DNA of 8,428 nucleotides from Dehalococcoidia bacterium (GTDB lineage Bacteria > Chloroflexota > Dehalococcoidia > UBA6926), in NCBI GenBank assembly GCA_029941095.1, contig JAPYRO010000046.1:1-8428 (forward strand). The letters run 5' to 3'. The translations under genes were made by a program, and so were the position numbers. Below are positions 1 to 7,600 of the stretch, one piece after another. Positions within the stretch are counted from its first letter, which is position 1. Each line of letters opens with the position of its first letter. Below the pieces are notes generated by a model. It made no database searches and was not told the origin of the DNA. It saw nothing but the letters and a program-made list of their open reading frames with translations.

Positions 1-70
1 GCTAGGTACCTTTTTAACTAAAGTTATCTAGAAAGCGAATTATTTTATATAGTACGGTTTGGTAATCGAT

Positions 71-796
71 ATGTTGGAGTCATCTATTAAGCAAATATTT
101 TGGATCTTGTGCTGGGTTTCGTTGGCTGTTTGCTTACCTCTGTTTTTTATTGGACTTAATGTCAACTGGGCTTTTGGTAGTGAGAGTGTTTATATGTATT
201 CAGTTGATAATTTTGGGGTTACTGAAAAAAGTGGTATTGATAGACAAGAGCTCTTTAATTCAGCGCGGGAAATGATTAAATATTTTAATTATTCTACAGA
301 GATATCAAGTATTCTTGTAGATAAGAATGGCCACATAGAATACCTATTCTCTAAGCAAGAGCAGACACATTTTAAGGATGTTCGTAGCATGTTACTGGGA
401 ATTAAAACAGTAGCTTGGGTTTGTGGATCAGTTTTGTTATTTACTATTACTGCTTTTAGTTATTTTACTATAAAAGGAGCCAATACATATGCTAGATCAA
501 TCTTACGTTGTTTCAAACTTTCAGCGATTACTACCCTAGGTATATTTGGGTCAGTTACTGTTGTTTCCCTATTTGGTGGATTTAACTATTTGTTCTATTG
601 GTTCCATGTTCTATCGTTTTCTAATGATTTGTGGATGGGGACTGAATCTAGTCGGATGATCCAGTTATTCCCTAGCGAATTTTTTATGCACGTATTGATA
701 ATGATTGCCGTTGCTACATGTTTAGAAATGGTAACAGTAATTGTTGCGCTACAGAGTTTTTTAAAATTTATTTATATGTATAAAAGACGTGTTTGA
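71..796 (+). CDS. Lit/DUF1461-family integral membrane protein (TIGR01906-like)
   Basis: Predicted 241-residue membrane protein with four hydrophobic helices at about residues 8-29, 110-134, 150-175 and 205-233, and an extracytoplasmic segment between the first two. Two blocks match what I know of the TIGR01906/DUF1461 family: LFSKQEQTHFKDV (92-104) and FHVLSFSNDLW (178-188), followed by the LFPSEFF block (199-205). The family includes Lit, the lipoprotein intramolecular transacylase that converts diacylglyceryl lipoproteins to the lyso form; its proposed catalytic histidine pair would correspond to H100 and H179 here. The family call is firm; lipoprotein transacylase activity is inference, because many members are untested. 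An in-frame TTG at 59 would add four residues, and an in-frame TAG at 50-52 blocks anything longer. I prefer the ATG at 71 because neither start has a strong Shine-Dalgarno sequence. It shares the strand with the nitrogen genes but has no obvious functional link to them. Confidence 0.8.
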   Translation: MLESSIKQIFWILCWVSLAVCLPLFFIGLNVNWAFGSESVYMYSVDNFGVTEKSGIDRQELFNSAREMIKYFNYSTEISSILVDKNGHIEYLFSKQEQTHFKDVRSMLLGIKTVAWVCGSVLLFTITAFSYFTIKGANTYARSILRCFKLSAITTLGIFGSVTVVSLFGGFNYLFYWFHVLSFSNDLWMGTESSRMIQLFPSEFFMHVLIMIAVATCLEMVTVIVALQSFLKFIYMYKRRV

Positions 797-803
797 TTAT
801 AAT

Positions 804-812
804 TGATATAAT
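804..812 (+). promoter_or_regulatory. Extended -10 promoter candidate for the GlnR-like gene
   Basis: The sequence TGATATAAT is a perfect TGnTATAAT extended -10 element in the 64-base gap, 48 bases before the regulator ATG. No good -35 hexamer lies 16-18 bases upstream, as is common for extended -10 promoters. Initiation near 819 would leave a leader of about 42 bases. In an A/T-rich gap a chance match is possible. Confidence 0.45.
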
Positions 813-860
813 ATCCATAGGTGGAGATTACCGTAGGGAGATTGTTTTCGTGGAACTATT

Positions 861-1595
861 ATGAATGTCAAAGTGGTTACGACAAAAGGCGATCTAATAT
901 TTGATGATGTAGCTTCTTATTTGGAAGAAGCGGGCATCGCTTGCTCTGAATCCTCCGGTAATGATGCTGGGAAAATTTTCGAGGATACTGGCTCTCAAAT
1001 TTTGTTATTGGATATGACAGGCCCAATTGCCCGACCGTCTTTTGTAAAGGAAATTATAACCGAGTCAAAAAATGGAAGATTACTTGGTGTAATTGGCGTG
1101 ATTTCAAAAAGAGAATTGATTAATGTGAATCAAGACTTTGGTTTGGATGATTTTGTCCTTAGTCCGATCGACTACGATGAGCTGATAACCCGCATAAATA
1201 TCTTGGGGCATAAGTACAGTTTATTAGGAGAGAACTCGCATATCATCAAAGTGGAAGATTTGATCATTGATACGGCACGATATGAAGTGTGGGTTGGTTC
1301 AAGGCAGGTCACTCTAACATATAAAGAATATGAATTACTAAAACTCTTGGCATCTGAGCCAAACAGAGTGTTTACAAGAGATGCACTCTTAGATCAAGTT
1401 TGGGGGTATAACTATTTTGGTGGTACTCGTACTGTTGACGTTCATGTAAGACGCCTTAGGAGTAAAGTAGAGGATTCCACACACACTTTTGTTGAAACAG
1501 TTCGCAATGTGGGGTATCGTATTAGATCTTCTAACCAGCAGAATGATCAGTTAGTAAAATATAGAGTAACAGATAGGATGAATGAGAAAGATTAA
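861..1595 (+). CDS. glnR: GlnR-like orphan response regulator, OmpR/PhoB family
   Basis: A 244-residue transcription factor with an N-terminal receiver-like domain (about 1-118) and a C-terminal winged-helix DNA-binding domain (about 128-222). The recognition-helix region, VWGYNYFGGTRTVDVHVRR (180-198), closely resembles actinobacterial GlnR, as do the FGLDDFVLSP block (93-102) and the ILLLD strand (47-51). The receiver is degenerate. Only D51 remains at the phosphoacceptor position; the acidic pair after strand 1 is replaced by VVTTKGD, and the conserved lysine before proline is S101. This implies control without classical phosphorylation, as described for GlnR, and no histidine kinase gene lies nearby. 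A hydrophilic tail of about 22 residues follows the winged helix. The ATG at 861 has only a weak GTGGA before it, but no upstream in-frame start fits. Position directly before glnA, glnA and gltB supports nitrogen control. The ortholog name is inferred from memory of the family. Confidence 0.8.
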   Translation: MNVKVVTTKGDLIFDDVASYLEEAGIACSESSGNDAGKIFEDTGSQILLLDMTGPIARPSFVKEIITESKNGRLLGVIGVISKRELINVNQDFGLDDFVLSPIDYDELITRINILGHKYSLLGENSHIIKVEDLIIDTARYEVWVGSRQVTLTYKEYELLKLLASEPNRVFTRDALLDQVWGYNYFGGTRTVDVHVRRLRSKVEDSTHTFVETVRNVGYRIRSSNQQNDQLVKYRVTDRMNEKD

Positions 1596-1606
1596 TAGAT
1601 ATACGA

Positions 1607-1628
1607 ATTTGTAACATATTTGTAATGT
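1607..1628 (+). promoter_or_regulatory. Predicted GlnR/PhoB-type operator: two 11-base direct repeats
   Basis: Two abutting 11-base units start with the identical octamer ATTTGTAA (1607-1614 and 1618-1625). The cores GTAAC (1611-1615) and GTAAT (1622-1626) are separated by six bases, the same period as the actinobacterial GlnR box (gTnAC, six bases, GaAAC, six bases). PhoB-family winged helices bind such tandem repeats as head-to-tail dimers. The first core matches the GlnR consensus; the second matches at three of five positions. The repeat ends 8 bases before a -10-like TATGAT, so it occupies the -35 region, the usual arrangement for an activator of this family. Confidence 0.6.
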
Positions 1629-1636
1629 ATAAATAG

Positions 1637-1642
1637 TATGAT
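1637..1642 (+). promoter_or_regulatory. Candidate -10 element of the first glnA promoter
   Basis: TATGAT lies 24 bases before the glnA ATG and 8 bases after the direct repeats, with no consensus -35 at the normal distance. That is expected if a bound activator substitutes for the -35 contact. A second A/T hexamer, TATAAA at 1628-1633, overlaps the end of the repeat and would instead suggest repression, so the direction of control cannot be settled from sequence. Confidence 0.4.
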
Positions 1643-1654
1643 TAGTCAATATTT

Positions 1655-1661
1655 GGGGGGA
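1655..1661 (+). promoter_or_regulatory. Strong ribosome binding site of the first glnA
   Basis: GGGGGGA sits five bases before the ATG at 1667. It is the most purine-rich Shine-Dalgarno-like site before any gene in the window, which fixes this start and suggests high translation. Confidence 0.7.
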
Positions 1662-1666
1662 TTAAT

Positions 1667-3121
1667 ATGACCAACGAAAATAATATATTGGGAAAATTGC
1701 ATACTGGTCAAGAAGTTATTGACTACGTAAGCGCAAACGGAATTTTGATAGTTGATCTCAGATTTATAGACCTTATCGGCACAGTCCAACATTTCTCTAT
1801 ACCTGCTGGAGAACTGACGCAATCAATATTTGAACTAGGTACTGGGTTTGATGGGTCTAGCATAAGAGGCTTTCAAGCAATAAACGAAAGTGATATGTTG
1901 ATCGTTCCCGATCCTGAAACTGCTTTTGTGGACCCTGTTTTGGAACATCCAACTCTTGCGCTCATGTGTGATATTAGGGACCCAATAACCGGTGGGCCGT
2001 ACAGTCGTGATCCTCGATACGTGGCTCGCAAAGCAGAAGAGCATCTAAAGAACTCAGGTATTGCGACGGTAAGCTATTGGGGCCCTGAGGTAGAATTTTT
2101 CATTTTCGATAGTGCACGATTTGATTATCAGTCCAATGCAGGGTACCATTTCATCGATTCGGAGGAAGGTATTTGGAATTCTGGTCGAGATGATGGACTA
2201 CCAAACCTGGCGCACAGACCCAGACATAAAGAAGGTTATTTTCCGTTACCACCAGTTGACTCTATGCAGAATCTTAGAACAGAAATTATTTTGAAAATGA
2301 TGGAGGCTGGGCTTCACATTGATAAACATCATCATGAAGTGGCGACTGCAGGTCAAAATGAAATAGGATTACACTATGGTAGTTTAGTTAAACAGGCAGA
2401 TGCTGTCCAAGTGTACAAATATATTGTTAAAAATGTCGCCCGCGCGAACGGTAAAGTCGCTACTTTTATGCCTAAACCCTTGTTTGATGATAATGGGACT
2501 GGGATGCATACCCACCAATCTTTATGGGACGACGACACACCACTTTTTTATGATAAAGATGGATATGCTGAAGGTAGTGAAACCATGTTCCATTACATAG
2601 GAGGATTGCTCAAGCATGCAAGGGCAGTATTGGCATTTGCCGCTCCGACCACCAATTCGTATAAAAGGTTAGTACCGGGCTTTGAAGCTCCAACTAGCCT
2701 TGCGTACTCCCGGAGGAATCGTAGTGCAGCGTTTCGAATACCAATGTATGAGCAAGGTATACCTGCGACGAAGCGGGTGGAGTTTAGAGCCCCGGACCCG
2801 ATGGCCAATACATATTTAGCCTTTTCGGCGATGCTGATGGCTGGGCTCGATGGAATTCGTAACAAGATTGACCCAGGAGATGCTCTCGATCAAGATATTT
2901 ACGATCTAACTGATGAAGAACTATCGGCGATCCCACAGGTTCCAGGGAGTTTGGAAGAAGCTCTTGACGCACTTGAAGAAGACCATGATTTCTTGCTTGA
3001 AGGAGATGTTTTTACAAAAGATGTAATTGATACTTGGATAGAATATAAAAGGTCAGAAGAAGCCGACCAAATAAGACTGAGGCCTCATTCTTATGAGTAT
3101 TTCTTATACTTTGACGGTTAA
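1667..3121 (+). CDS. glnA: Glutamine synthetase, class I-beta (adenylylatable type)
   Basis: Cytoplasmic enzyme making glutamine from glutamate, ammonium and ATP; the family forms dodecamers. At 484 residues it has the GSI-beta length. Visible motifs include the ammonium-site loop FDGSSIRGF (61-69), metal and substrate glutamates E141 and E143 in WGPEVEFF, E224 and E232 in the HHHEVATAGQNEIG block, H281 in GTGMHTH, the NSYKRLVPGFEAP loop with E340, and R370-E372-R374 in KRVEFRAPDP. The GSI-beta-specific insertion spans about 150-192. Y412 in DIYDLTDEE aligns with the E. coli adenylylation tyrosine, so GlnE-type modification is possible, although no glnE is in the window. The arginine for glutamine feedback found in GSI-alpha enzymes is absent (the loop reads GFQAINESDM). 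The C-terminus, ending YEYFLYFDG, is complete. It is preceded by the predicted operator and a strong Shine-Dalgarno sequence, and followed 136 bases later by a second synthetase. Confidence 0.97.
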   Translation: MTNENNILGKLHTGQEVIDYVSANGILIVDLRFIDLIGTVQHFSIPAGELTQSIFELGTGFDGSSIRGFQAINESDMLIVPDPETAFVDPVLEHPTLALMCDIRDPITGGPYSRDPRYVARKAEEHLKNSGIATVSYWGPEVEFFIFDSARFDYQSNAGYHFIDSEEGIWNSGRDDGLPNLAHRPRHKEGYFPLPPVDSMQNLRTEIILKMMEAGLHIDKHHHEVATAGQNEIGLHYGSLVKQADAVQVYKYIVKNVARANGKVATFMPKPLFDDNGTGMHTHQSLWDDDTPLFYDKDGYAEGSETMFHYIGGLLKHARAVLAFAAPTTNSYKRLVPGFEAPTSLAYSRRNRSAAFRIPMYEQGIPATKRVEFRAPDPMANTYLAFSAMLMAGLDGIRNKIDPGDALDQDIYDLTDEELSAIPQVPGSLEEALDALEEDHDFLLEGDVFTKDVIDTWIEYKRSEEADQIRLRPHSYEYFLYFDG

Positions 3122-3159
3122 GCTAACCTTCTAAAACATTCTCTAGTGCGATAAAAATA

Positions 3160-3187
3160 TTGCGTATTAGGTATGTAGAAGTATGAT
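3160..3187 (+). promoter_or_regulatory. Candidate promoter for the second glutamine synthetase
   Basis: TTGCGT (3160-3165) and TATGAT (3182-3187) are separated by 16 bases within the 136-base gap between the two synthetases. The gap is long for an operon junction, so separate transcription is plausible. The -10 has the same AGTATGAT context as the one before the first glnA. I see no 11-base repeat like the upstream operator. An alternative -10, TATAAA, lies at 3194-3199 without a good -35. Confidence 0.35.
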
Positions 3188-3257
3188 CGAGCATATAAAA
3201 ATTTACACATATAGCAAAGAAAAATCCATCTATTTGTTGGTTTGAAAGGTATTTATC

Positions 3258-4598
3258 ATGGAATTGCGGTCGGATAAATCGGCTAAGGAGTTCGTAATCC
3301 AGACGGTAAAAGAACAAGGAGTCAAATTTATTCGGCTTTGGTTCACGGATATACTTGGCAATCTCAAAGGTTTTGCTATTAGCCCTGCCCAACTTGAGGA
3401 AGCTCTTGAGACCGGTATTGGGTTTGATGGGTCTGCAATCGAAGGGTTTGCTCGTACAGACGAATCTGATATGGTCGCGGTTCCTGATCCTAGCACGTTC
3501 GCGATTCTACCTTGGCGACCGAAAGAAAGTGGAGTAGCAAGGATATTTGCAGATATAAAGACTCCGGAGCAGGAATATTTCGATGGTGATCCAAGGCAAG
3601 TACTGAAAAGGAATTTAAATGCCGCTGCTGAATTGGGCTATACCTTTTATGTTGGACCTGAATTAGAGTACTTCTATTTTAAAAATTCAGATGACCCAAC
3701 ACCTTTAGATACTGGAGGCTATTTTGATCAGATGCCAATGGATTTTGCATCTGATCTTAGGAGAGAAACTATTCTGACCCTTGAAGATGTGGGGATAGAA
3801 GCAGAGTATAGCCATCATGAAGTGGCTCCAAGCCAAGATGAAATTGTTTTGAGATATGCAGATGCTTTGACGATGGCGGATAATTGTATGACCTATCAAC
3901 TGGTAGTGAAAGAAGTTGCTAGAAGACACAACGTCCACGCTACTTTTATGCCTAAACCAATAATAGATGTGAATGGTAGTGGCATGCACACTCATCAGAG
4001 CTTATTTATAGGTGATGAAAATTGTTTTTATGACCCTGGAAAACCCGATAATTTGTCGGAAATTGCATTAAGCTATATAGCAGGATTACTTCATTATGCA
4101 CCTGAATTCACATCCATTACTAATCAGTGGGTTAATTCCTATAAACGCTTAGTTCCTGGTTTTGAAGCTCCCATACACGTTACTTGGGCCAAAAAAAACC
4201 GGTCTGACCTGATTAGAGTTCCCCAAATAACAACCTCGAAACCCCTGTCAGCAAGAATTGAATATCGAGCCCCAGACCCAGCTTGCAATCCGTATCTGGC
4301 ATTCTCGGTTATGCTAGCAGCTGGTTTAGAAGGCATTAAGAACAACATGAAACCTCCAAAACCAATGGAAAGAAACGTCTTTGATATGTCAGTGGAGGAA
4401 CGTAAATCAGCGGGTATTAAAGAACTTCCAGGTAGTTTACAAGAGGCGCTTTTACTTACTGAAAGTAGCGATTTTGTGAGGAACGCTCTTGGAGAACATG
4501 TTTTTGAGAGCTTTATTAAGAATAAACATATTGAATGGGAAACTTATAGGAGGCAAGTGACGGATTACGAAATCCAGAGGTATTTGCCTGTCCTCTAA
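3258..4598 (+). CDS. glnA: Glutamine synthetase, short class I form (GSI-alpha/GlnA2-like)
   Basis: A 446-residue member of the glutamine synthetase family, the length of GSI-alpha enzymes and of actinobacterial GlnA2. All main active-site blocks are present: FDGSAIEGF (56-64), E135 and E137 in VGPELEYF, E188 in SHHEVAP, E195, H244 in GSGMHTH, the NSYKRLVPGFEAP loop with E303, and E335 in ARIEYRAPDP. The GSI-beta insertion is missing. The adenylylation position is phenylalanine (F375 in NVFDMS), so it cannot be controlled that way. R66 in GFARTDESDM matches the arginine linked to glutamine feedback inhibition in Bacillus GlnA. The C-terminus, ending YLPVL, resembles actinobacterial GlnA2, some of which glutamylate polyamines rather than ammonium; glutamine synthesis remains the simpler reading because the ammonium-site aspartate D57 is kept. 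GAAAGG at 3244-3249 is a reasonable ribosome binding site. gltB follows after 58 bases. Confidence 0.94.
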   Translation: MELRSDKSAKEFVIQTVKEQGVKFIRLWFTDILGNLKGFAISPAQLEEALETGIGFDGSAIEGFARTDESDMVAVPDPSTFAILPWRPKESGVARIFADIKTPEQEYFDGDPRQVLKRNLNAAAELGYTFYVGPELEYFYFKNSDDPTPLDTGGYFDQMPMDFASDLRRETILTLEDVGIEAEYSHHEVAPSQDEIVLRYADALTMADNCMTYQLVVKEVARRHNVHATFMPKPIIDVNGSGMHTHQSLFIGDENCFYDPGKPDNLSEIALSYIAGLLHYAPEFTSITNQWVNSYKRLVPGFEAPIHVTWAKKNRSDLIRVPQITTSKPLSARIEYRAPDPACNPYLAFSVMLAAGLEGIKNNMKPPKPMERNVFDMSVEERKSAGIKELPGSLQEALLLTESSDFVRNALGEHVFESFIKNKHIEWETYRRQVTDYEIQRYLPVL

Positions 4599-4613
4599 GG
4601 AAAATACTTTTTT
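4578..4613 (+). terminator. Terminator-like hairpin overlapping the end of the second glutamine synthetase
   Basis: AGGTATTT (4578-4585) can pair with AAATACTT (4602-4609), giving eight pairs including one G-U. An inner TCCT/AGGA stem (4591-4594 with 4598-4601) encloses a three-base loop and is offset by a five-base bulge. Six T residues follow at 4608-4613. The stop codon lies within the structure. The stem is A/T-rich, so it is probably a weak terminator or attenuator before gltB rather than a full stop. Confidence 0.35.
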
Positions 4614-4622
4614 ATAGAGATA

Positions 4623-4628
4623 TATAAT
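4623..4628 (+). promoter_or_regulatory. Candidate -10 element before gltB
   Basis: A perfect TATAAT lies 28 bases before the gltB ATG, just downstream of the T-run of the terminator-like hairpin. No recognisable -35 (17 bases upstream reads GAAAAT) and no TG extension accompany it. In such A/T-rich sequence the match could be accidental, but the hairpin and -10 together would let gltB be expressed apart from the synthetases. Confidence 0.3.
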
Positions 4629-4656
4629 AAATTAACTGAAGGATGAATATTTATCA

Positions 4657-7600
4657 ATGAATGACATGGGGAAAATACGAAAATCTAGTCGTTATAGGCC
4701 ACCTTTGTACGACTCCTCTTTTGAGAAAGACGCCTGTGGTACAGGGTTCATAGCACAAATTTCTGGAAAACCCAGCCACGACCTCGTTACTAAGGCCGTG
4801 GAAGCTGTTGTGAATTTGACTCATAGAGGCGCTGTCTCAGCTGATGCGAAAACCGGTGACGGTGCTGGAATTCTTACCCAAATACCGACTAAATTGATCC
4901 GCAGAGAAATAGAATCTCTAGGGTTTGATGTATCTTCAGATGATAATATTGGGGTTGGGATGGTTTTCTTTCCTCCAGGAGTTGATATCTCTGATGCAGC
5001 TTTAATTTTTGAAAATGAAATTCAATCCAGTGAGTTAAAATTTCTGGGTTGGCGAGAAGTCCCGGTTAATTCTAAAGTACTTGGTCAGCAAGCTTTAGAT
5101 ACTATGCCCCAAATAAAGCAAGCACTAATTTCTGCTCCTAATTCTTTGCAGATGGAAAATTTCGAGAGAAAACTTTATGTGACAAGAAGAAACATAGAGA
5201 AAAAAGTTTCGTCCATGGAAGGATTTGACACTTTTCATATTGCATCTCTTTCTTCCAAAACCGTCGTGTATAAAGGCCTATTTGTAGCGCCTCAACTTTC
5301 CACCTTCTATATTGACCTGGCAGATCAAGATTATGAATCCGCTATAGCAGTATTTCACCAAAGATATTCTACAAATACTTTACCCAACTGGCATTTGGCT
5401 CAACCTTTCAGATTTCTAGGTCATAACGGTGAGATTAACACCTTAAAAGGCAATAGAAACTGGCTGAGAGCTAGAGAGAATGATTTTGATGCTCCTGTTT
5501 GGGGAGAATCAGATTTGGAAGCTATTATTCCTGTTACGGATACACAAGTATCTGATTCCGGTAGTTTAGACCACGCTCTTGAACTACTTAACCGATCTGG
5601 AAGAGACATTTTACACAGTATGGTGATGTTGATTCCCGAGGCGTGGGAAAATATGCCAAATATGGATCCTGATCTTAGAGCTTTTTATGAATACCACGCC
5701 TTGTTAACAGAACCGTGGGATGGTCCAGCTGCGGTAGCTTTCTCTGATGGTTCGTTAGCAGGGGCCATATTGGACCGTAATGGTCTTCGCCCAGCTAGAT
5801 ATCACGTCACTGAAGATGGTTTCGTTATTATGGCATCAGAAGTGGGAGTTTTGAGAAGTATCGACGAGTCGACAATTATTGAAAAGGGCCGTTTAGGTCC
5901 TGGAGAAATGATAGCTGTTGATACAGTGAATCATAAAATTCTTAAAAATACGGAAATAAAAAATGATTTGATCTCCGCGGGTTCGTATCGTGATTGGCGA
6001 GATAATAGCCTGGTTAGACTTGATTTAGCTGATAAAAAAGAAACACTTAACAAACCTGTATTGGATCACGTTTCCTTGCTTAGGAGACAGAAATTTTTTG
6101 GGTATACTGCCGAAGAATCTCTAATGGTGATAAAACCTATGGTCCAAGAGGGCATAGAACCAACCTATTCTATGGGAGATGATACCCCAGTGGCAGTTTT
6201 ATCTGAACTCGCGCCACCTATTTATAATTATTTCAAACAAAGCTTCGCGCAGGTAACTAATCCTGCTATTGATCCGATCAGAGAAGCTGTTGTTATGAGC
6301 TCTAATGTTTACTTAGGCAGACGGTCAAGCTTAATCGGTGAGCCTAGCCAGACTCAACATTTGTTGTCTCTAGAAGGCCCAATAATACTAAATGAAGAAC
6401 TTGACCAAATAAGAAATATTGTTGAAAGTTCCTTAAAATCTGTAACACTTCCAACTGTATTTCCTGTAACGGGTGGCCGATCTGAACTAGAAACCTCCCT
6501 TGATGATTTATGCAATCAAGCGGAGAGTGCGGTTGATGACGGCTATACCATCATAATTCTAAGTGATAGGGCAGTGGATAAGACCAATGCTCCTATCCCA
6601 ATGTTATTGGCAGTTGGCGCGGTTCATCAAGAGTTAATCAAACGTGGAAAAAGAATGAAAGTAAGTATTATTTGCGATAGTGGTGAACCTAGAGATGTTC
6701 ACCACTATGCAAGCTTAATTGGGTACGGAGCTAGTGCAGTTAATCCCTATCTAGTATGGGATATTCTAAGGAGCTTGGCAGAAAAAGGTGAACTGAAAGA
6801 TTTGGATGACGAAGATTATCCGCTTCTAAAGTACCGAATGGCTGCAAATAATGGCATATTGAAAATAATGTCTAAAATGGGTATTTCTACGGTTACTTCG
6901 TATCATGGATCCCAAATTTTTGAATGCCTTGGCCTATCCCAAAAAGTAATAGATAAGTGTTTTACAGCAACTTTATCTCGCCTAGGAGGAATTGGGTTTG
7001 AAGAAATAGCTGATGATGTTTTAAAGAGGCATGGTGGAGCGATCGAAGAAATCATAAATGAGAAATCTAAATTAGTGGACCATGGGTTTATAAGATTTAG
7101 GAAAAAAGGGGAATTTCATGCAAATAACCCTGTCGTTGTCCGAACTTTACACAAGGCGGTTCGTAGTGGCGAATATGAAGAATATGTTCCTTATCGCGAT
7201 GCCATGAATAATAGACCTATATCAAGTTTTCGAGATATTTTACAGTTTAAACAGGACAAAAACCCTATTCCACTCGAAGAGGTGGAACCACTTGAAGTTA
7301 TTTGGAAACATTTTACAACCGGAGCCATGTCCCTTGGCGCCTTGAGCCCTATAGCGCACGAGACTCTAGCTGCTGGTATGAATGCGATAGGCGCAGCTTC
7401 AGATACTGGTGAAGGTGGAGAGGACCCTAAACGGTTTAGAGGTTTGATGAATGGAATAAATGCTAATTCTAAAATTAAACAAATAGCTTCTGGCCGTTTT
7501 GGAGTAACACCTGAGTATCTTTCAATGGCCGAAGAAATCGAAATCAAAATAGCACAGGGTTCCAAACCTGGTGAAGGAGGCCAATTACCCGGACATAAAG

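Noticed and set aside
1..58. Possible promoter before the membrane protein gene (TTATCT at 24-29 and TATATA at 46-51, 16 bases apart).
   Set aside because: Both hexamers are poor matches in very A/T-rich sequence and the window edge cuts the upstream context, so I did not list it.
2593..2865. Minus-strand open frame of 90 codons inside the first glnA.
   Set aside because: It lies opposite a well-conserved coding sequence, has no recognisable protein features and is a shadow of codon bias; similar minus-strand frames opposite the second glnA and gltB were rejected for the same reason.
3122..3257. Second GlnR-type operator before the second synthetase.
   Set aside because: CTAAC and AAAAC near 3123-3137 are ten, not eleven, bases apart, and ATTTGTTG at 3232-3239 has no partner repeat at the right distance.
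3123..3392. Minus-strand open frame of 89 codons covering the gap between the two synthetases.
   Set aside because: It runs into the start of the second glnA, shows no known motif and competes with a clear Shine-Dalgarno site and start on the plus strand.
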